Assembly (NCBI RefSeq): GCF_000189275.1
Contig: NZ_AEVT01000025.1
Coordinates: 1 to 38,412 of the forward strand
Direction of reading: 5' to 3'
Length of the DNA stretch: 38,412 bases
Source: Vibrio sinaloensis DSM 21326
Lineage (GTDB): Bacteria > Pseudomonadota > Gammaproteobacteria > Enterobacterales > Vibrionaceae
Position 1 is the stretch's first letter. Every line of letters starts with the position of its first letter. The translations under genes and the position numbers were made by a program. The notes under the pieces were generated by a model. It saw only the letters and a program-made list of their open reading frames with translations. It searched no databases and was not told the origin of the DNA. Shown one piece after another: positions 1-7,952 of this stretch.

Positions 1-60
1 TTTAAATGGAAGCAACGTTATTTTCTATTTAAATAGTAAACCACAATTGAACAGACGATT

Positions 61-95
61 ATTAGGGTTCGCGGCATTACGTTCGCAACCCCAAT
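61..95. other. imperfect hairpin upstream of the chitinase gene
   Basis: GGGTT at 65-69 pairs with AACCC at 87-91, and ATT at 61-63 pairs with AAT at 93-95 across one mismatch. It lies 35 bases before the chitinase ATG. It could be the terminator remnant of an upstream gene or a leader element. No convincing -35/-10 pair or CRP-like palindrome was seen in bases 1-129. Confidence 0.3.
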
Positions 96-129
96 AAATT
101 CATTTTGGTCATAATAAAAAGACACTGAC

Positions 130-2982
130 ATGAAAAAATTTAAGTTATCTTCTGCAGCGCTTTCTGTTGCAATGTGTATGCATGGTGGAGCGGCATTAGC
201 TTCAGATCTGCCAATATGGGATGGTACGACCCACTATGATGCTGGTGCGGGTGGCTCCATCACGGGGTATCCGTTTGTCGTCGATTTTGGCGGCGTAGAA
301 ATGACCGCCGCTTGGTATGTTGACGGCGCTCCAGACCTAGGCCCAGAGTACCCAAATATCCAAGAGCTATATGCGCAAAACCCCGATGACTCTCTCGTTC
401 GACAGTTTATCTTCTGGTGTCCTGGAGCAACGGCTCCGGGCAGCCCTGACTTTGTGGAAGGTTTTCCTGATTATACCAGCCCTTGGTCTCGAAGTGGTGG
501 CGCAAGCACAACCTCGGCTAGCTGTGAAGAGTCTTATCTAGCACTTCATGGCGGCGACGATGGTGGTGAGCCTGAAGAGGAGACCAGCACACTTGTGATG
601 GATGCGAAGTCGATTGAAACTCATGAGATCAATGGTTTTGATCCAACAGGCGGGAGCATTGTTGACGACGAAAAGCAAAACTACTTATCGAAAACGTCAT
701 CACGAGTGATGAAGCATTTATCGAATGAGTATGAGCGAACCACTGACCAAAAAGTTTCGGCTTACATTACCGATTGGTCTCAATACGATGCGCGTATCAG
801 TAACCCGAATGTTGACAGCAATGGTGACGGGAAAGTCGACCTGTCTGAATCCGGTCGCGGCTTTGATTTGCAGCGTATGATCGATAACCCAACCATGTTC
901 GATGTTTTAATCTTCTCGTTTATGGGCATTTGTGGTGATACAGGAACAAACGCTGCGACAATCTCAAGTCATTGCACGGGAGCCTTTAACGGTGGTGAGG
1001 ATAGCGAGAACGGTGAAGTCATTCTTGTTGACCACTGGGGTGACATGGCGTCGCAAGTTAACACGGGTACGCCTGGTAACTTCGATATATCACCAACTAA
1101 CTGGAAGTCTTTCATTGGTAATGATACCGCGGTTGGCGGTGCGCTGGGGGGAATGTTTGCAGTACAAGATGCAGCACGAGCCCGGGGCCACGAACTTGAA
1201 TTGGCACTGAGTATTGGTGGTTGGTCGATGTCTGGTTACTTCAGCGAAGTCGCAAAGACCCCAGAACTACGAGCTAACTTTGTTAATAGTGTTGTTGAGT
1301 TTGCTGCAGCTTGGAACGATGGCGAACAAAAACGATTCCACCGAATCGATATTGACTGGGAGTACCCAGGGTTTGGTCCAGAAGGAAGCAGCTGTTCAAC
1401 CTGCAGCGAGGATGGTGAGAACTACGTTACTCTGCTTCAACAATTGCGAGAAGTTCTGGATAGTAACCCTCATACTCAAGGCATGAAAATCACTGTTGCG
1501 ACGGTTGGTGTTCCTGAAAAAATGGCGGAAATGGAGCCGGTATTTGCTTCAAACATCGTCGATGACTACTTTGTTATGACGTATGATTTTTGGGGCACTG
1601 GCTGGGCTGATAACCTTGATCACCACTCTAACTTGTACAGGGGTGAAAACAGCGCTGACGAAGCCATTCAATACATCGCTGGACTTGGCGTTCCTAAGTC
1701 AAAAATCCATGTTGGTTATGCTGGCTACGGCCGCTCAGGCGCGGGTGTGACTGACTTTGCCAATAAGCAGTATGATAAAACAGCCAAAGCAGTGGGTACC
1801 TTCGAAAATGGTGCTCCAGAAATGGCCGACCTTGTTTTCAACTGGTTAGATCTAGGCGATAACCCAGAAACATCGCCAAGTGGTAAGAATGACTTTTCAC
1901 TTATTACAGATTTTAGCGCTCAAGCTCAGTTACTTTACAATGAGACGACGAACAACATCATCTCTTTAGATACGCCGACGACGGTAAAAGCGAAAGCCAA
2001 ATACGCGAAAGAGCAGGGCCTTGGCGGGATCTTTAGCTGGGCGGGCGACCAAGAGAATGGCATGTTAGCCAACGCTGCGCATGAAGGCTTAGGTCACACA
2101 GCTAAAGGTGACTTAGTTTGGGATATGGCTCAGTCTTACGGCTGTGGCCAAGGCATTGTTGAATGGGGTAACCCTGAGGCGTATCAAGAGCTGACTGAAG
2201 CAGAGTCAGATGCGGTTTGTAAAGGTGTGTTTGAGAAAGATTATAGTGGTTACAAGCGTATCCATAGCTCAGATACAAATACAATGTCGAACTTGCTTGG
2301 TGATAATAAGCCAGCGGTTGGTCAAACCATCACTATGAAGGTTAAGCAAGCAGGGGAAACCTTGTTTGTTGCCGCGGGTAGCATTCGTGATAACTCTCAC
2401 AATGAGGGGGTTTATGACTATACCCGAATCCTAGCTCAAGGTTATGGCGGTACGGTATTACCTTTGTACAAAGTGAATGGTGATGATCACTACGCGCGTT
2501 TCATTTATGGTCACAGAAACTCTTCAGGTTTTATTAACCCTAAGAGTGTTCCTGCTTCAAACTACAAAAACGGTCTTTACTGTGCTTATGACTGTGAAGA
2601 CATCACGGTAGAATACGGTAAAATCCCAGAAGTATACAATGTTGAAAAACAGGTGTCAGGACCAAGTGTCGAGCCAGGGACCACGATGCGATTGGTGGCA
2701 ACACTGGGTGAGGAAGAGGTATACCGCTCGGAGTTCGTTACCAACGACTACCACAACCTAAGCTATCGTTGGCCAGACATGCTGTGTTCACAAGGCATCC
2801 AAAAAGACTTTGCCGAAGAGCAAGCTCAGATTGCTGCTGGTGAACAAGTGGACGGCTTAGTACTAGCATGTGGTGAGATGTCGGGCATTAATAAAGTCGA
2901 AACTATAAACGGCACTAACTACCGTAACTATGTTTGGTCAAACAACCCTCATGTAACAGTGACGATTGAAGCGGTAAAATAA
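130..2982 (+). CDS. secreted GH18 chitinase
   Basis: Hydrolyses beta-1,4 bonds of chitin outside the cell. A Sec signal peptide occupies about residues 1-25 (Lys-rich start, hydrophobic core, ALA-S cleavage context). Residues 26-150 form an N-terminal region with paired cysteines that I do not assign with confidence. The GH18 barrel spans roughly residues 205-660: the SIGGWS strand-3 motif, the catalytic D-x-D-x-E (D407, D409, E411 in HRIDIDWEYPG), the MTYDFWG strand-6 motif, and W637 in GIFSWAGD on strand 8. A 12-residue EF-hand-like loop (D229 to E240) is inserted early in the barrel. About 290 residues follow the barrel without a recognised fold. At 950 aa it is longer than many Vibrio ChiA-type enzymes (about 850 aa). 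It is monocistronic and followed by a strong terminator. The family is certain; the exact chitinase type is not. Confidence 0.95.
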   Translation: MKKFKLSSAALSVAMCMHGGAALASDLPIWDGTTHYDAGAGGSITGYPFVVDFGGVEMTAAWYVDGAPDLGPEYPNIQELYAQNPDDSLVRQFIFWCPGATAPGSPDFVEGFPDYTSPWSRSGGASTTSASCEESYLALHGGDDGGEPEEETSTLVMDAKSIETHEINGFDPTGGSIVDDEKQNYLSKTSSRVMKHLSNEYERTTDQKVSAYITDWSQYDARISNPNVDSNGDGKVDLSESGRGFDLQRMIDNPTMFDVLIFSFMGICGDTGTNAATISSHCTGAFNGGEDSENGEVILVDHWGDMASQVNTGTPGNFDISPTNWKSFIGNDTAVGGALGGMFAVQDAARARGHELELALSIGGWSMSGYFSEVAKTPELRANFVNSVVEFAAAWNDGEQKRFHRIDIDWEYPGFGPEGSSCSTCSEDGENYVTLLQQLREVLDSNPHTQGMKITVATVGVPEKMAEMEPVFASNIVDDYFVMTYDFWGTGWADNLDHHSNLYRGENSADEAIQYIAGLGVPKSKIHVGYAGYGRSGAGVTDFANKQYDKTAKAVGTFENGAPEMADLVFNWLDLGDNPETSPSGKNDFSLITDFSAQAQLLYNETTNNIISLDTPTTVKAKAKYAKEQGLGGIFSWAGDQENGMLANAAHEGLGHTAKGDLVWDMAQSYGCGQGIVEWGNPEAYQELTEAESDAVCKGVFEKDYSGYKRIHSSDTNTMSNLLGDNKPAVGQTITMKVKQAGETLFVAAGSIRDNSHNEGVYDYTRILAQGYGGTVLPLYKVNGDDHYARFIYGHRNSSGFINPKSVPASNYKNGLYCAYDCEDITVEYGKIPEVYNVEKQVSGPSVEPGTTMRLVATLGEEEVYRSEFVTNDYHNLSYRWPDMLCSQGIQKDFAEEQAQIAAGEQVDGLVLACGEMSGINKVETINGTNYRNYVWSNNPHVTVTIEAVK

Positions 2983-3010
2983 AACCCTTAAATAGACCTC
3001 GCTAAACGTA

Positions 3011-3048
3011 AGAGCAAATCAGTTACCACTGGTTTGCTCTTTTTTTTT
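3011..3048 (+). terminator. rho-independent terminator of the chitinase gene
   Basis: A 12-bp stem (3011-3022 with 3029-3040, one T:G wobble), a 6-base loop and a run of eight further T residues, starting 28 bases after the chitinase stop codon. Confidence 0.9.
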
Positions 3049-3124
3049 GCAAGACATCTTAGTCGCTCTTTATGAATAGGTAGGGAGAGGTTCACTGAGT
3101 AGTGACTTCGTGCAGGGAGTTTGG

Positions 3125-3436
3125 TTATGTATGCAGAGAGTTGAAAAGTGAGTTGACTCGGAAAAAGTCGATAGCTCCGTTTTGTTTGGCGTCTGACTTT
3201 CGCCATTGATTTTGAAATGTTCCTGCGACTTCTTTATAGCATAGAGGGCAGCATTCGCGTTTTGCGGCGAAGTGTGCTTTTGGGGTCTGACTAAAAATGA
3301 CGTTATGCTTGTTACAGGTAATTTTCACTGGCGTTCGGCTATTTAAGTAAATGACCGATTCATAGCAGTACTTGTCACCCCATTTCTCTTTAGCCTTCTG
3401 TACAAATGATTGTTTCGTGTCTCTAGGGATTGCCAT
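3125..3436 (-). CDS. small zinc-finger-like protein of mobile-element type
   Basis: 103 aa, with no assigned function. The central part carries the pattern C-x2-H (TCNKHN) followed by C-C-P-L-C, with FSQTPKAHF between them. This matches the short treble-clef/zinc-ribbon repeat (AKEKWGDKY ... YLNSRTPVKITC ... H ... TP..H ... CPxC) often found in phage and mobile-element proteins, sometimes next to HNH or GIY-YIG nuclease domains. No nuclease domain remains here, so it may be a stand-alone DNA-binding module or a fragment. It starts at ATG 3436 with AAGAG close upstream. It sits between the chitinase terminator and an integrase remnant, at the left edge of the accessory patch. The family resemblance is from memory. 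Confidence 0.55.
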   Translation of the reverse strand: MAIPRDTKQSFVQKAKEKWGDKYCYESVIYLNSRTPVKITCNKHNVIFSQTPKAHFAAKRECCPLCYKEVAGTFQNQWRKSDAKQNGAIDFFRVNSLFNSLHT

Positions 3437-3567
3437 ACTCTTGGTTTTCTCAGTAAATGACGACTGGTGTTGTTGGATTTCCTATTGTAGATAAAGTGAC
3501 TCTTTTATCACTTGGAATAAGTTTAGTAATGTTTAAATGCGTTTGTGCATCGCCATTTTAATCCGTA

Positions 3568-4170
3568 TTGGTGCAGATACGTGTTGAAAAGCGCAGAGTG
3601 ATGAGAGCGCAAAAAAATGATAGAGCAACAATCGCGCTATCGACGAGCGGGTTGGTAAAGAGATGGGAGTTATCTAGGCTCAATAACCGCTATTTAGAAG
3701 CGAGTTTCAGATTACAGGCCGCCTTTGGTCTTCGCCGAGAAGAGTGCATGAAGATAATACTGCGCTTTTCAGATAAAGGTGAACACTTAGTCCTGACTAA
3801 AACGAAAGGCGCTAGACCCCGAGCCGTACCAATCAGAACCCAAGCGCAGCGTGAACTCATCGACTCGATAAAAAAGTGGGTGGGGGATGGTTCACTAATA
3901 CCGAAAGAGGACACGTATAAAACTCATTTAGGTAGATACGAACGAGCGTGCATCAAGATGGGGCTAGAGCGTGCACATGGCCTAAGACATGCGTATGCGC
4001 ACCAGCGATACCTTGAGTTGACGGGTAATCGCGCTCCTGCTGCGGGAGGCCCGTCAACGAAAGGGTTGAGTGGTGCAGACAAGCAGCGTGACTATGAAGC
4101 CAGAATGATCATTAGCGAAGAGTTAGGGCATAGTCGAGAGGAAGTGACAGCGGTTTATCTTGGGCGTTGA
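3568..4170 (+). pseudogene. tyrosine integrase remnant, catalytic domain only
   Basis: 200 codons encode a tyrosine-recombinase catalytic domain with all expected residues: R56 (GLRREE), K80 (TKTKGARPR), H137 and R140 (HGLRH), H188 (LGHSREE) and nucleophile Y197. The sequence resembles the prophage/ICE integrase family with the C-terminal GLSGADKQRDYEAR insertion (Integrase_1, PF12835, from memory). Full-length members carry about 100 more N-terminal residues forming the SAM-like core-binding domain; here that part is absent. The frame opens at a TTG (3568) just after an in-frame TAA (3559-3561), and no good Shine-Dalgarno precedes it. It is most likely a 5'-truncated relic of the element that brought the neighbouring retron. 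A short functional recombinase is the less likely alternative. A strong terminator follows. Confidence 0.75.
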
Positions 4171-4200
4171 ATTAGCGGTTAGCCCCCCACAAATGAACTT

Positions 4201-4229
4201 AAAAGTGTTCTAGGTTAGAACACTTTTTT
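4201..4229 (+). terminator. rho-independent terminator after the integrase remnant
   Basis: Perfect 12-bp stem (4201-4212 with 4216-4227), a 3-base loop and a T run to 4229. It belongs to the plus-strand integrase. It may also stop minus-strand readthrough from the retron operon, although the minus-side U-tract is only four bases. The stretch 4230-4424 holds no gene I can support. Confidence 0.85.
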
Positions 4230-4424
4230 CGTTTATCTGTATTAATAGCTAGTAAGTTTTTTTTTGTTCCATTAAGTGTAATTATCTATATCACGAAAAG
4301 GAGACATATAGTAACCAAAAGCACCTTTGACAAATTGCTATATAATCTGTCAGTTGTCCTGATAAAAATATCCGTCAGTCATGTTGGCATATTAGCTGGG
4401 AGTAAACGTCTTTTTCTGTACTAC

Positions 4425-5093
4425 TTAAAACAAAGCGCCCAAGACTGCACTTTGATATTCTTGAGTGCAAACTTTTTCTTTTATTATGTCAATTTCACGT
4501 TGAAGTGTGTCGTCATTTAAACTGTGGCTTAACTCTTCTAGCTCTTTGAGTTCTTGTTTAAAAATATCGATCTGTGTTTTCCTAGCACCATTTAGGAGGG
4601 CTAAATTTAAAACCCGCAGCGTTTCTTCAGCCCTTTTCTGTTCATGTGGAGTTAGCCCAGTTTTTACTTCAATAACACCTGTATCAAGGAAATTTAAGAA
4701 AAGCTTAGGGTCGTCAATATCTGGCTTAATTATATCATTAGCATTATATTGACCAGGTCCATTTTTTCCTTCACGGTCCTTGTAATGACCACAAGTGTTG
4801 CTGCTGCTTAACCCACAGCAGCCGAATAAGTTCGTCCAATTAAAAGTTAAGTGCTTATAAGGTGTTGAGCCGTCGGTTTTTTGGCCTTTGTGAAAGAAAT
4901 GTTCAATATGCCCATTACCTTTAATCGCTACTGACTCACAGTAAACACAAAATCCATTTTGCATGGTATTTAGTTTGTTCCATATATCTACTCGGCATGC
5001 TCTGTTAGGACTGTTTTTTGTCCATTTTTGGGTATTATGATCATAACTAGACAAGCCCGTAGGCGCAGAGGTTGGTCTGTTCAGTTTTCTCAT
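4425..5093 (-). CDS. ptuB: PtuB-like HNH endonuclease, retron effector
   Basis: 222 aa; last gene of the retron operon. It has an HNH/treble-clef arrangement: CVYC at 49-52, GHIEHF (H62, E64, H65) giving the first catalytic His/Glu region, then the NWTNLFGCC segment (85-93) and further C/H residues at 101-103. This is the layout of PtuB in Septu and Septu-type retrons, where the nuclease acts in complex with the PtuA ATPase. In the Eco7/Ec78 system the pair is reported to attack tRNA-Tyr once the retron is triggered. It starts at ATG 5093, six bases after the PtuA stop, so translation is probably coupled. The frame is intact with no obvious missing residues. The target in this strain is unknown. 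Confidence 0.85.
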   Translation of the reverse strand: MRKLNRPTSAPTGLSSYDHNTQKWTKNSPNRACRVDIWNKLNTMQNGFCVYCESVAIKGNGHIEHFFHKGQKTDGSTPYKHLTFNWTNLFGCCGLSSSNTCGHYKDREGKNGPGQYNANDIIKPDIDDPKLFLNFLDTGVIEVKTGLTPHEQKRAEETLRVLNLALLNGARKTQIDIFKQELKELEELSHSLNDDTLQREIDIIKEKVCTQEYQSAVLGALF

Positions 5094-5099
5094 AGCCAG

Positions 5100-6728
5100 T
5101 TACTCTTTTGTTCTCAACCGAGCTTTCATGCTATGTATCCTAATCTGGCTTTCACAATCCACAACTACAGGGTGGTTTTCACCAAAATGAGCTTTAATTT
5201 TTTCAAATGTCGACTCCCTCAACTCTTCGTTACTTTCTTTAAGGTATCTAGAGAAGTCAGTTAGCCAAGAAGCTTCTTCAAGCTTTTCTGGTACCGAGTT
5301 AGTTCCCATAATTCGGGCTAGGATACTCGCACTTGTTACGCCTTTCGTTTGAAACGTTGGAGTTTCAATAATCGGATAACCATGTTTATTAAGGCAAATT
5401 TTTCGAATGCATTTATTATCAACCGTAGAGAGAACTTGAGGGCTATGAGTCGTAACTATAAATTGTATATTGGGAAAAGTAATTTGAAGACCAATAATAA
5501 TTTCCTGCTGCCATTTTGGATGAAGATGTAACTCAATCTCATCGATAACTACGATACCATGTCCATGCAAAGGGTTGCTGGAATCAGGGTTCAAGGTTAC
5601 TAATCTACGAGCTAAGTCGCCAGTTAATGCGACCAGCATTTTTTGCCCTTGTGACAACTGAGCTATGTTTACTTTATTGCCAAAGTTCTCTACTAATATT
5701 CGAGGTTTACCTGTACTACGATCCACCTCAAGATTCTTGACGTCAGGCACCAACGTTTCAATTGCTTCGTTGACAAAGTTCAAATGTCTTTGATATTTGG
5801 CTGAGGCCGTTGATTTACGTAAGTCTGCAAGTTGCCCTTTTAATGAATTAAGCTTTGCGGTAAATGGGTCATTTTCCTGTGGTTGCTCACCTTGGTATAC
5901 ATCATCAATGGTTCTTTGTAAGGTGTTTATCTGCTCGTTGAGCTCTTTAACTTCCTTCGTCTCTTCACCTTCAGCTAAGTTTACTAACTCGATATATAGT
6001 TTGGAGAAGTCATCTAACTTACCATTACCTTTTAAGGAATCCTTAAGGGCTGAAAAACGATTTCCTTCTCGATCGCCAGAAGCTTTCTCTGTTACTGATG
6101 TTTTTAACTCGAAATCAGAACGTTCAACAGAATAATATGCGAGAAGAGGAAGTGTAATTGATTCGTTTTTCGCTGTACTCCTGTATATTGCCCCGAACTG
6201 CTTGATGACATTAACATCATTAGATTTACTACCTGTGTAACCTTGAACTGGTAGGGCTAGTGATGCTTCAAACCTGTTGATTTGGTCTAGCTTAAAATTG
6301 CAGGTAAGCTCCGCATAGTCAGTCGCTTTGATATTAATATCACTTAGTTTGACAAAGTTGCCATTCACAGAGTCTTTCTCTAAGTTATTGTTAAACCAAG
6401 AGAAAATGTTGGCCATAGCATCAGCAAAACTTGTTTTACCTGCACCATTATCACCAATAATAACGGTTAATTTCTCATCGAAATCGAGACATAGATCATC
6501 AAACCGCCTAAAATTGGATAAAGACAGTGAATTTAATCGTAATTTCTTGTCGGCCAGTGAATTTTCAAGCACTTCAAAGTATTTTTGAGCCAGTTCTTTA
6601 TTTTGTTCTACATGCTTACCTTTTAGGTAGTTTTCATACAATTGAAACTGTGAAAGTAGAATACCTTTTTCTGCATTCTCTATTTGTGCTCGAATTGCTC
6701 TACTTTGAGATTTTTGCTTATTAACCAT
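5100..6728 (-). CDS. ptuA: PtuA-like AAA/ABC-type ATPase, retron effector
   Basis: ATPase partner of the HNH nuclease. An N-terminal segment (about residues 15-60) has the spacing of a Sel1-like helical repeat (AEKG, YLKGKHVEQN, AQKYFE), a feature I recall in retron PtuA proteins. It is followed by an OLD/RecF/SMC-type ATPase: strand NFRRFDDLCLDF, Walker A GDNGAGKT at 92-99, a central coiled-coil-like part (GEETKEVKELNEQINTLQ), the ABC-signature region AQLSQGQKM, Walker B IVVIDEIELHLHP and a switch histidine in VTTHSPQVLS. I chose ATG 6728 (542 aa) over the TTG 12 bases upstream: GAGG lies about seven bases before it, and the ATG overlaps the reverse transcriptase stop by 8 bases (ATGGTTAA). 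In this class the ATPase is held inactive with RT and msDNA until phage infection. Confidence 0.88.
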   Translation of the reverse strand: MVNKQKSQSRAIRAQIENAEKGILLSQFQLYENYLKGKHVEQNKELAQKYFEVLENSLADKKLRLNSLSLSNFRRFDDLCLDFDEKLTVIIGDNGAGKTSFADAMANIFSWFNNNLEKDSVNGNFVKLSDINIKATDYAELTCNFKLDQINRFEASLALPVQGYTGSKSNDVNVIKQFGAIYRSTAKNESITLPLLAYYSVERSDFELKTSVTEKASGDREGNRFSALKDSLKGNGKLDDFSKLYIELVNLAEGEETKEVKELNEQINTLQRTIDDVYQGEQPQENDPFTAKLNSLKGQLADLRKSTASAKYQRHLNFVNEAIETLVPDVKNLEVDRSTGKPRILVENFGNKVNIAQLSQGQKMLVALTGDLARRLVTLNPDSSNPLHGHGIVVIDEIELHLHPKWQQEIIIGLQITFPNIQFIVTTHSPQVLSTVDNKCIRKICLNKHGYPIIETPTFQTKGVTSASILARIMGTNSVPEKLEEASWLTDFSRYLKESNEELRESTFEKIKAHFGENHPVVVDCESQIRIHSMKARLRTKE

Positions 6729-7653
6729 TTGAGTCCTCAATAATTTGAGTAATTAACTCGATAGAGTACTTTTTCTTTAGTGATTGAAGAAACATTGGCT
6801 CTATGTGCTTGGCAAACGCTAGAAGGCCTTTTAGGTGTAATCTATCTTCATCACTAAGACAACCAACTTGAACCTGATGGACCAAGTGCTTTATGTATCT
6901 TTTTCGTTGCCTTCCCAAAGATAACTTTCCATCATTATTTAGTGTGATTCCTGTCACGTGCCTATTATGGGCTTTAGATGAAAATTTTGTTTTCTTTCTA
7001 TTTATTTTAATAGAGTTTCCGAAATTCTCTGCCAGATGTTCCTTTACAATCTGTGGTAGTTCAAACAGTATCTCTTTGCTCTTTGTTGAAAATGTTAAGT
7101 CATCAGCATAGCGGGTATAAGTAATACCTTTCTTACGGCATATTTTGCTTATATTGCAATCAAAGCGATACATGAAAAAATTTGATACAAGAGGAGAGCT
7201 TGGTGCTCCAATACTAAGAACTAAGCTACCCCCTGTTGTTTTACTCGGACACCAAAACAATAATTGCTCTAGTACTTTTTGGTCTTGGCTAGGAGGAAGC
7301 GGTTTTATCGACTCCCAGACTTTCCAAAATAAACTACTAGAGATTGAGTTGAAGAAGTTTTCGAGATCCAATTTTAGCAAATAGGGATTGTTTTTATGTG
7401 CTAGGGCATTTTGCTTAATGCCTATCCCTTCCCGATAGGCCATTGCTGCCTCGTGAATTGGTAGCTGCTGAAGTTCTAAATATTTTCTTTGGAACTCTTT
7501 TAACTCTTTTGAGGGTTGAGCAATAGTACGATGACCTGATGTACGTTTGGGGATTGTATATACTTTGTACTTCTTTGGCGCATTTAACAAAAAGAGAGAG
7601 ACATCGATTTCACTCTTATTTAACTTTTCTGCTAATTGCTTAATCAAACTCAT
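6721..7653 (-). CDS. retron reverse transcriptase
   Basis: 310 aa, the usual size of retron RTs. Motifs in order: basic TIPKRTSGHRTIAQP near the N terminus, the retron-specific NAxxH (NALAH, 82-86), first catalytic aspartate D96 in KLDLENFFNSI, GAPSSPLVSN (149-158), catalytic YADD (182-185), and the retron Y-region VTG (233-235). It makes msDNA by copying the msd part of the adjacent non-coding RNA, priming from the 2'-OH of a branch guanosine. The ATG at 7653 follows AGGA with six-base spacing. The RNA gene lies immediately upstream on the same strand and the PtuA/PtuB effectors downstream, so this is the first protein gene of a three-gene operon. The class matches retrons Ec78, Vc95 and Vp96. 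The catalytic motifs are complete. Confidence 0.96.
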   Translation of the reverse strand: MSLIKQLAEKLNKSEIDVSLFLLNAPKKYKVYTIPKRTSGHRTIAQPSKELKEFQRKYLELQQLPIHEAAMAYREGIGIKQNALAHKNNPYLLKLDLENFFNSISSSLFWKVWESIKPLPPSQDQKVLEQLLFWCPSKTTGGSLVLSIGAPSSPLVSNFFMYRFDCNISKICRKKGITYTRYADDLTFSTKSKEILFELPQIVKEHLAENFGNSIKINRKKTKFSSKAHNRHVTGITLNNDGKLSLGRQRKRYIKHLVHQVQVGCLSDEDRLHLKGLLAFAKHIEPMFLQSLKKKYSIELITQIIEDSNG

Positions 7654-7668
7654 TCTATTTCCTATAAG

Positions 7669-7694
7669 AAGCCCAAGGGAATTTCCTTGGGCTT
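7669..7694. other. 10-bp hairpin between the retron RNA and the RT gene
   Basis: Perfect arms at 7669-7678 and 7685-7694 around a six-base loop. It starts one base after the a2 repeat and ends 15 bases before the RT ATG. There is no U-tract on the minus-strand side, so it is not a typical intrinsic terminator. It may protect or define the 3' end of the msr-msd RNA, or set the ratio of RNA to RT mRNA. Confidence 0.6.
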
Positions 7695-7695
7695 A

Positions 7696-7848
7696 ACTCT
7701 TTACTAGAGGAAGCGATAGGTTCGCGACCAGATTGACGAACGGAGTGAGAAGATCTGGTCGCGAACCTATCGCAACCATAAAAACCGTTCAATAAGTTAG
7801 AGTCTGGCTAAGCACCCGACTAGACGAATTCGTCCTAAGCTAAAGAGT
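7696..7848 (-). ncRNA. retron msr-msd RNA, template of msDNA
   Basis: About 153 nt read on the minus strand. Repeat a1 (ACTCTTTA, 7841-7848) pairs perfectly with a2 (TAAAGAGT, 7696-7703). The base after a1 is a G (7840) in the context TTTAGC, which fits the conserved branch guanosine. The msr part has two stem-loops: palindrome GACGAATTCGTC (7823-7834) and AGTC/GACT with inner GG/CC (7801-7821). The msd part is one long hairpin with perfect 21-bp arms (7713-7733 and 7753-7773) and a 19-nt loop. Copying from next to a2 (7704) past the far arm would give msDNA of about 75-85 nt. Transcript ends are inferred from the promoter and a1/a2, not measured. Confidence 0.9.
7713..7773 (-). repeat. msd inverted repeat, perfect 21-bp stem
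   Basis: Arms 7713-7733 and 7753-7773 are exact reverse complements separated by 19 bases. Each arm contains the palindrome TCGCGA. A GATC (7752-7755) sits at the stem/loop border, so it would be only partly double-stranded in msDNA. Confidence 0.95.
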
Positions 7849-7854
7849 ATAAAC

Positions 7855-7884
7855 ATTATAAAACAAGTCAGTAAGAGTGTTCAA
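7855..7884 (-). promoter_or_regulatory. sigma70-type promoter of the retron operon
   Basis: Minus-strand -35 TTGAAC (7879-7884), an 18-base spacer and a consensus -10 TATAAT (7855-7860). Initiation about seven bases downstream would start the transcript at or next to repeat a1, as expected for a retron RNA. Confidence 0.8.
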
Positions 7885-7952
7885 TTAGAGAGGTGCATAA
7901 ATTTTTCTGCCTGTTTGGAGTTGTTACGAACCAGTCGGTCTGAATTGATTAG

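Noticed and set aside
932..1486. Two plus-strand frames inside the chitinase gene
   Set aside because: They are out of frame with the GH18 catalytic motifs and have no domain or start signals of their own.
2988..3206. Minus-strand 72-codon frame
   Set aside because: It runs over the chitinase terminator, and the overlapping frame at 3125-3436 shows a recognisable zinc-binding pattern while this one shows none.
4327..4346. Plus-strand TTGACA and TATAAT close together
   Set aside because: Only 8 bases separate them, far from the 16-18 needed for a sigma70 promoter, and no plus-strand gene follows; the 61-codon frame there has no supporting features and overlaps the ptuB 3' end.
7696..7773. 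Long perfect hairpin considered as an IS end, REP element or attC site
   Set aside because: It is bracketed by matching a1/a2 repeats, has the TTTAGC branch context and lies directly before a retron RT, which explains it fully as an msd.
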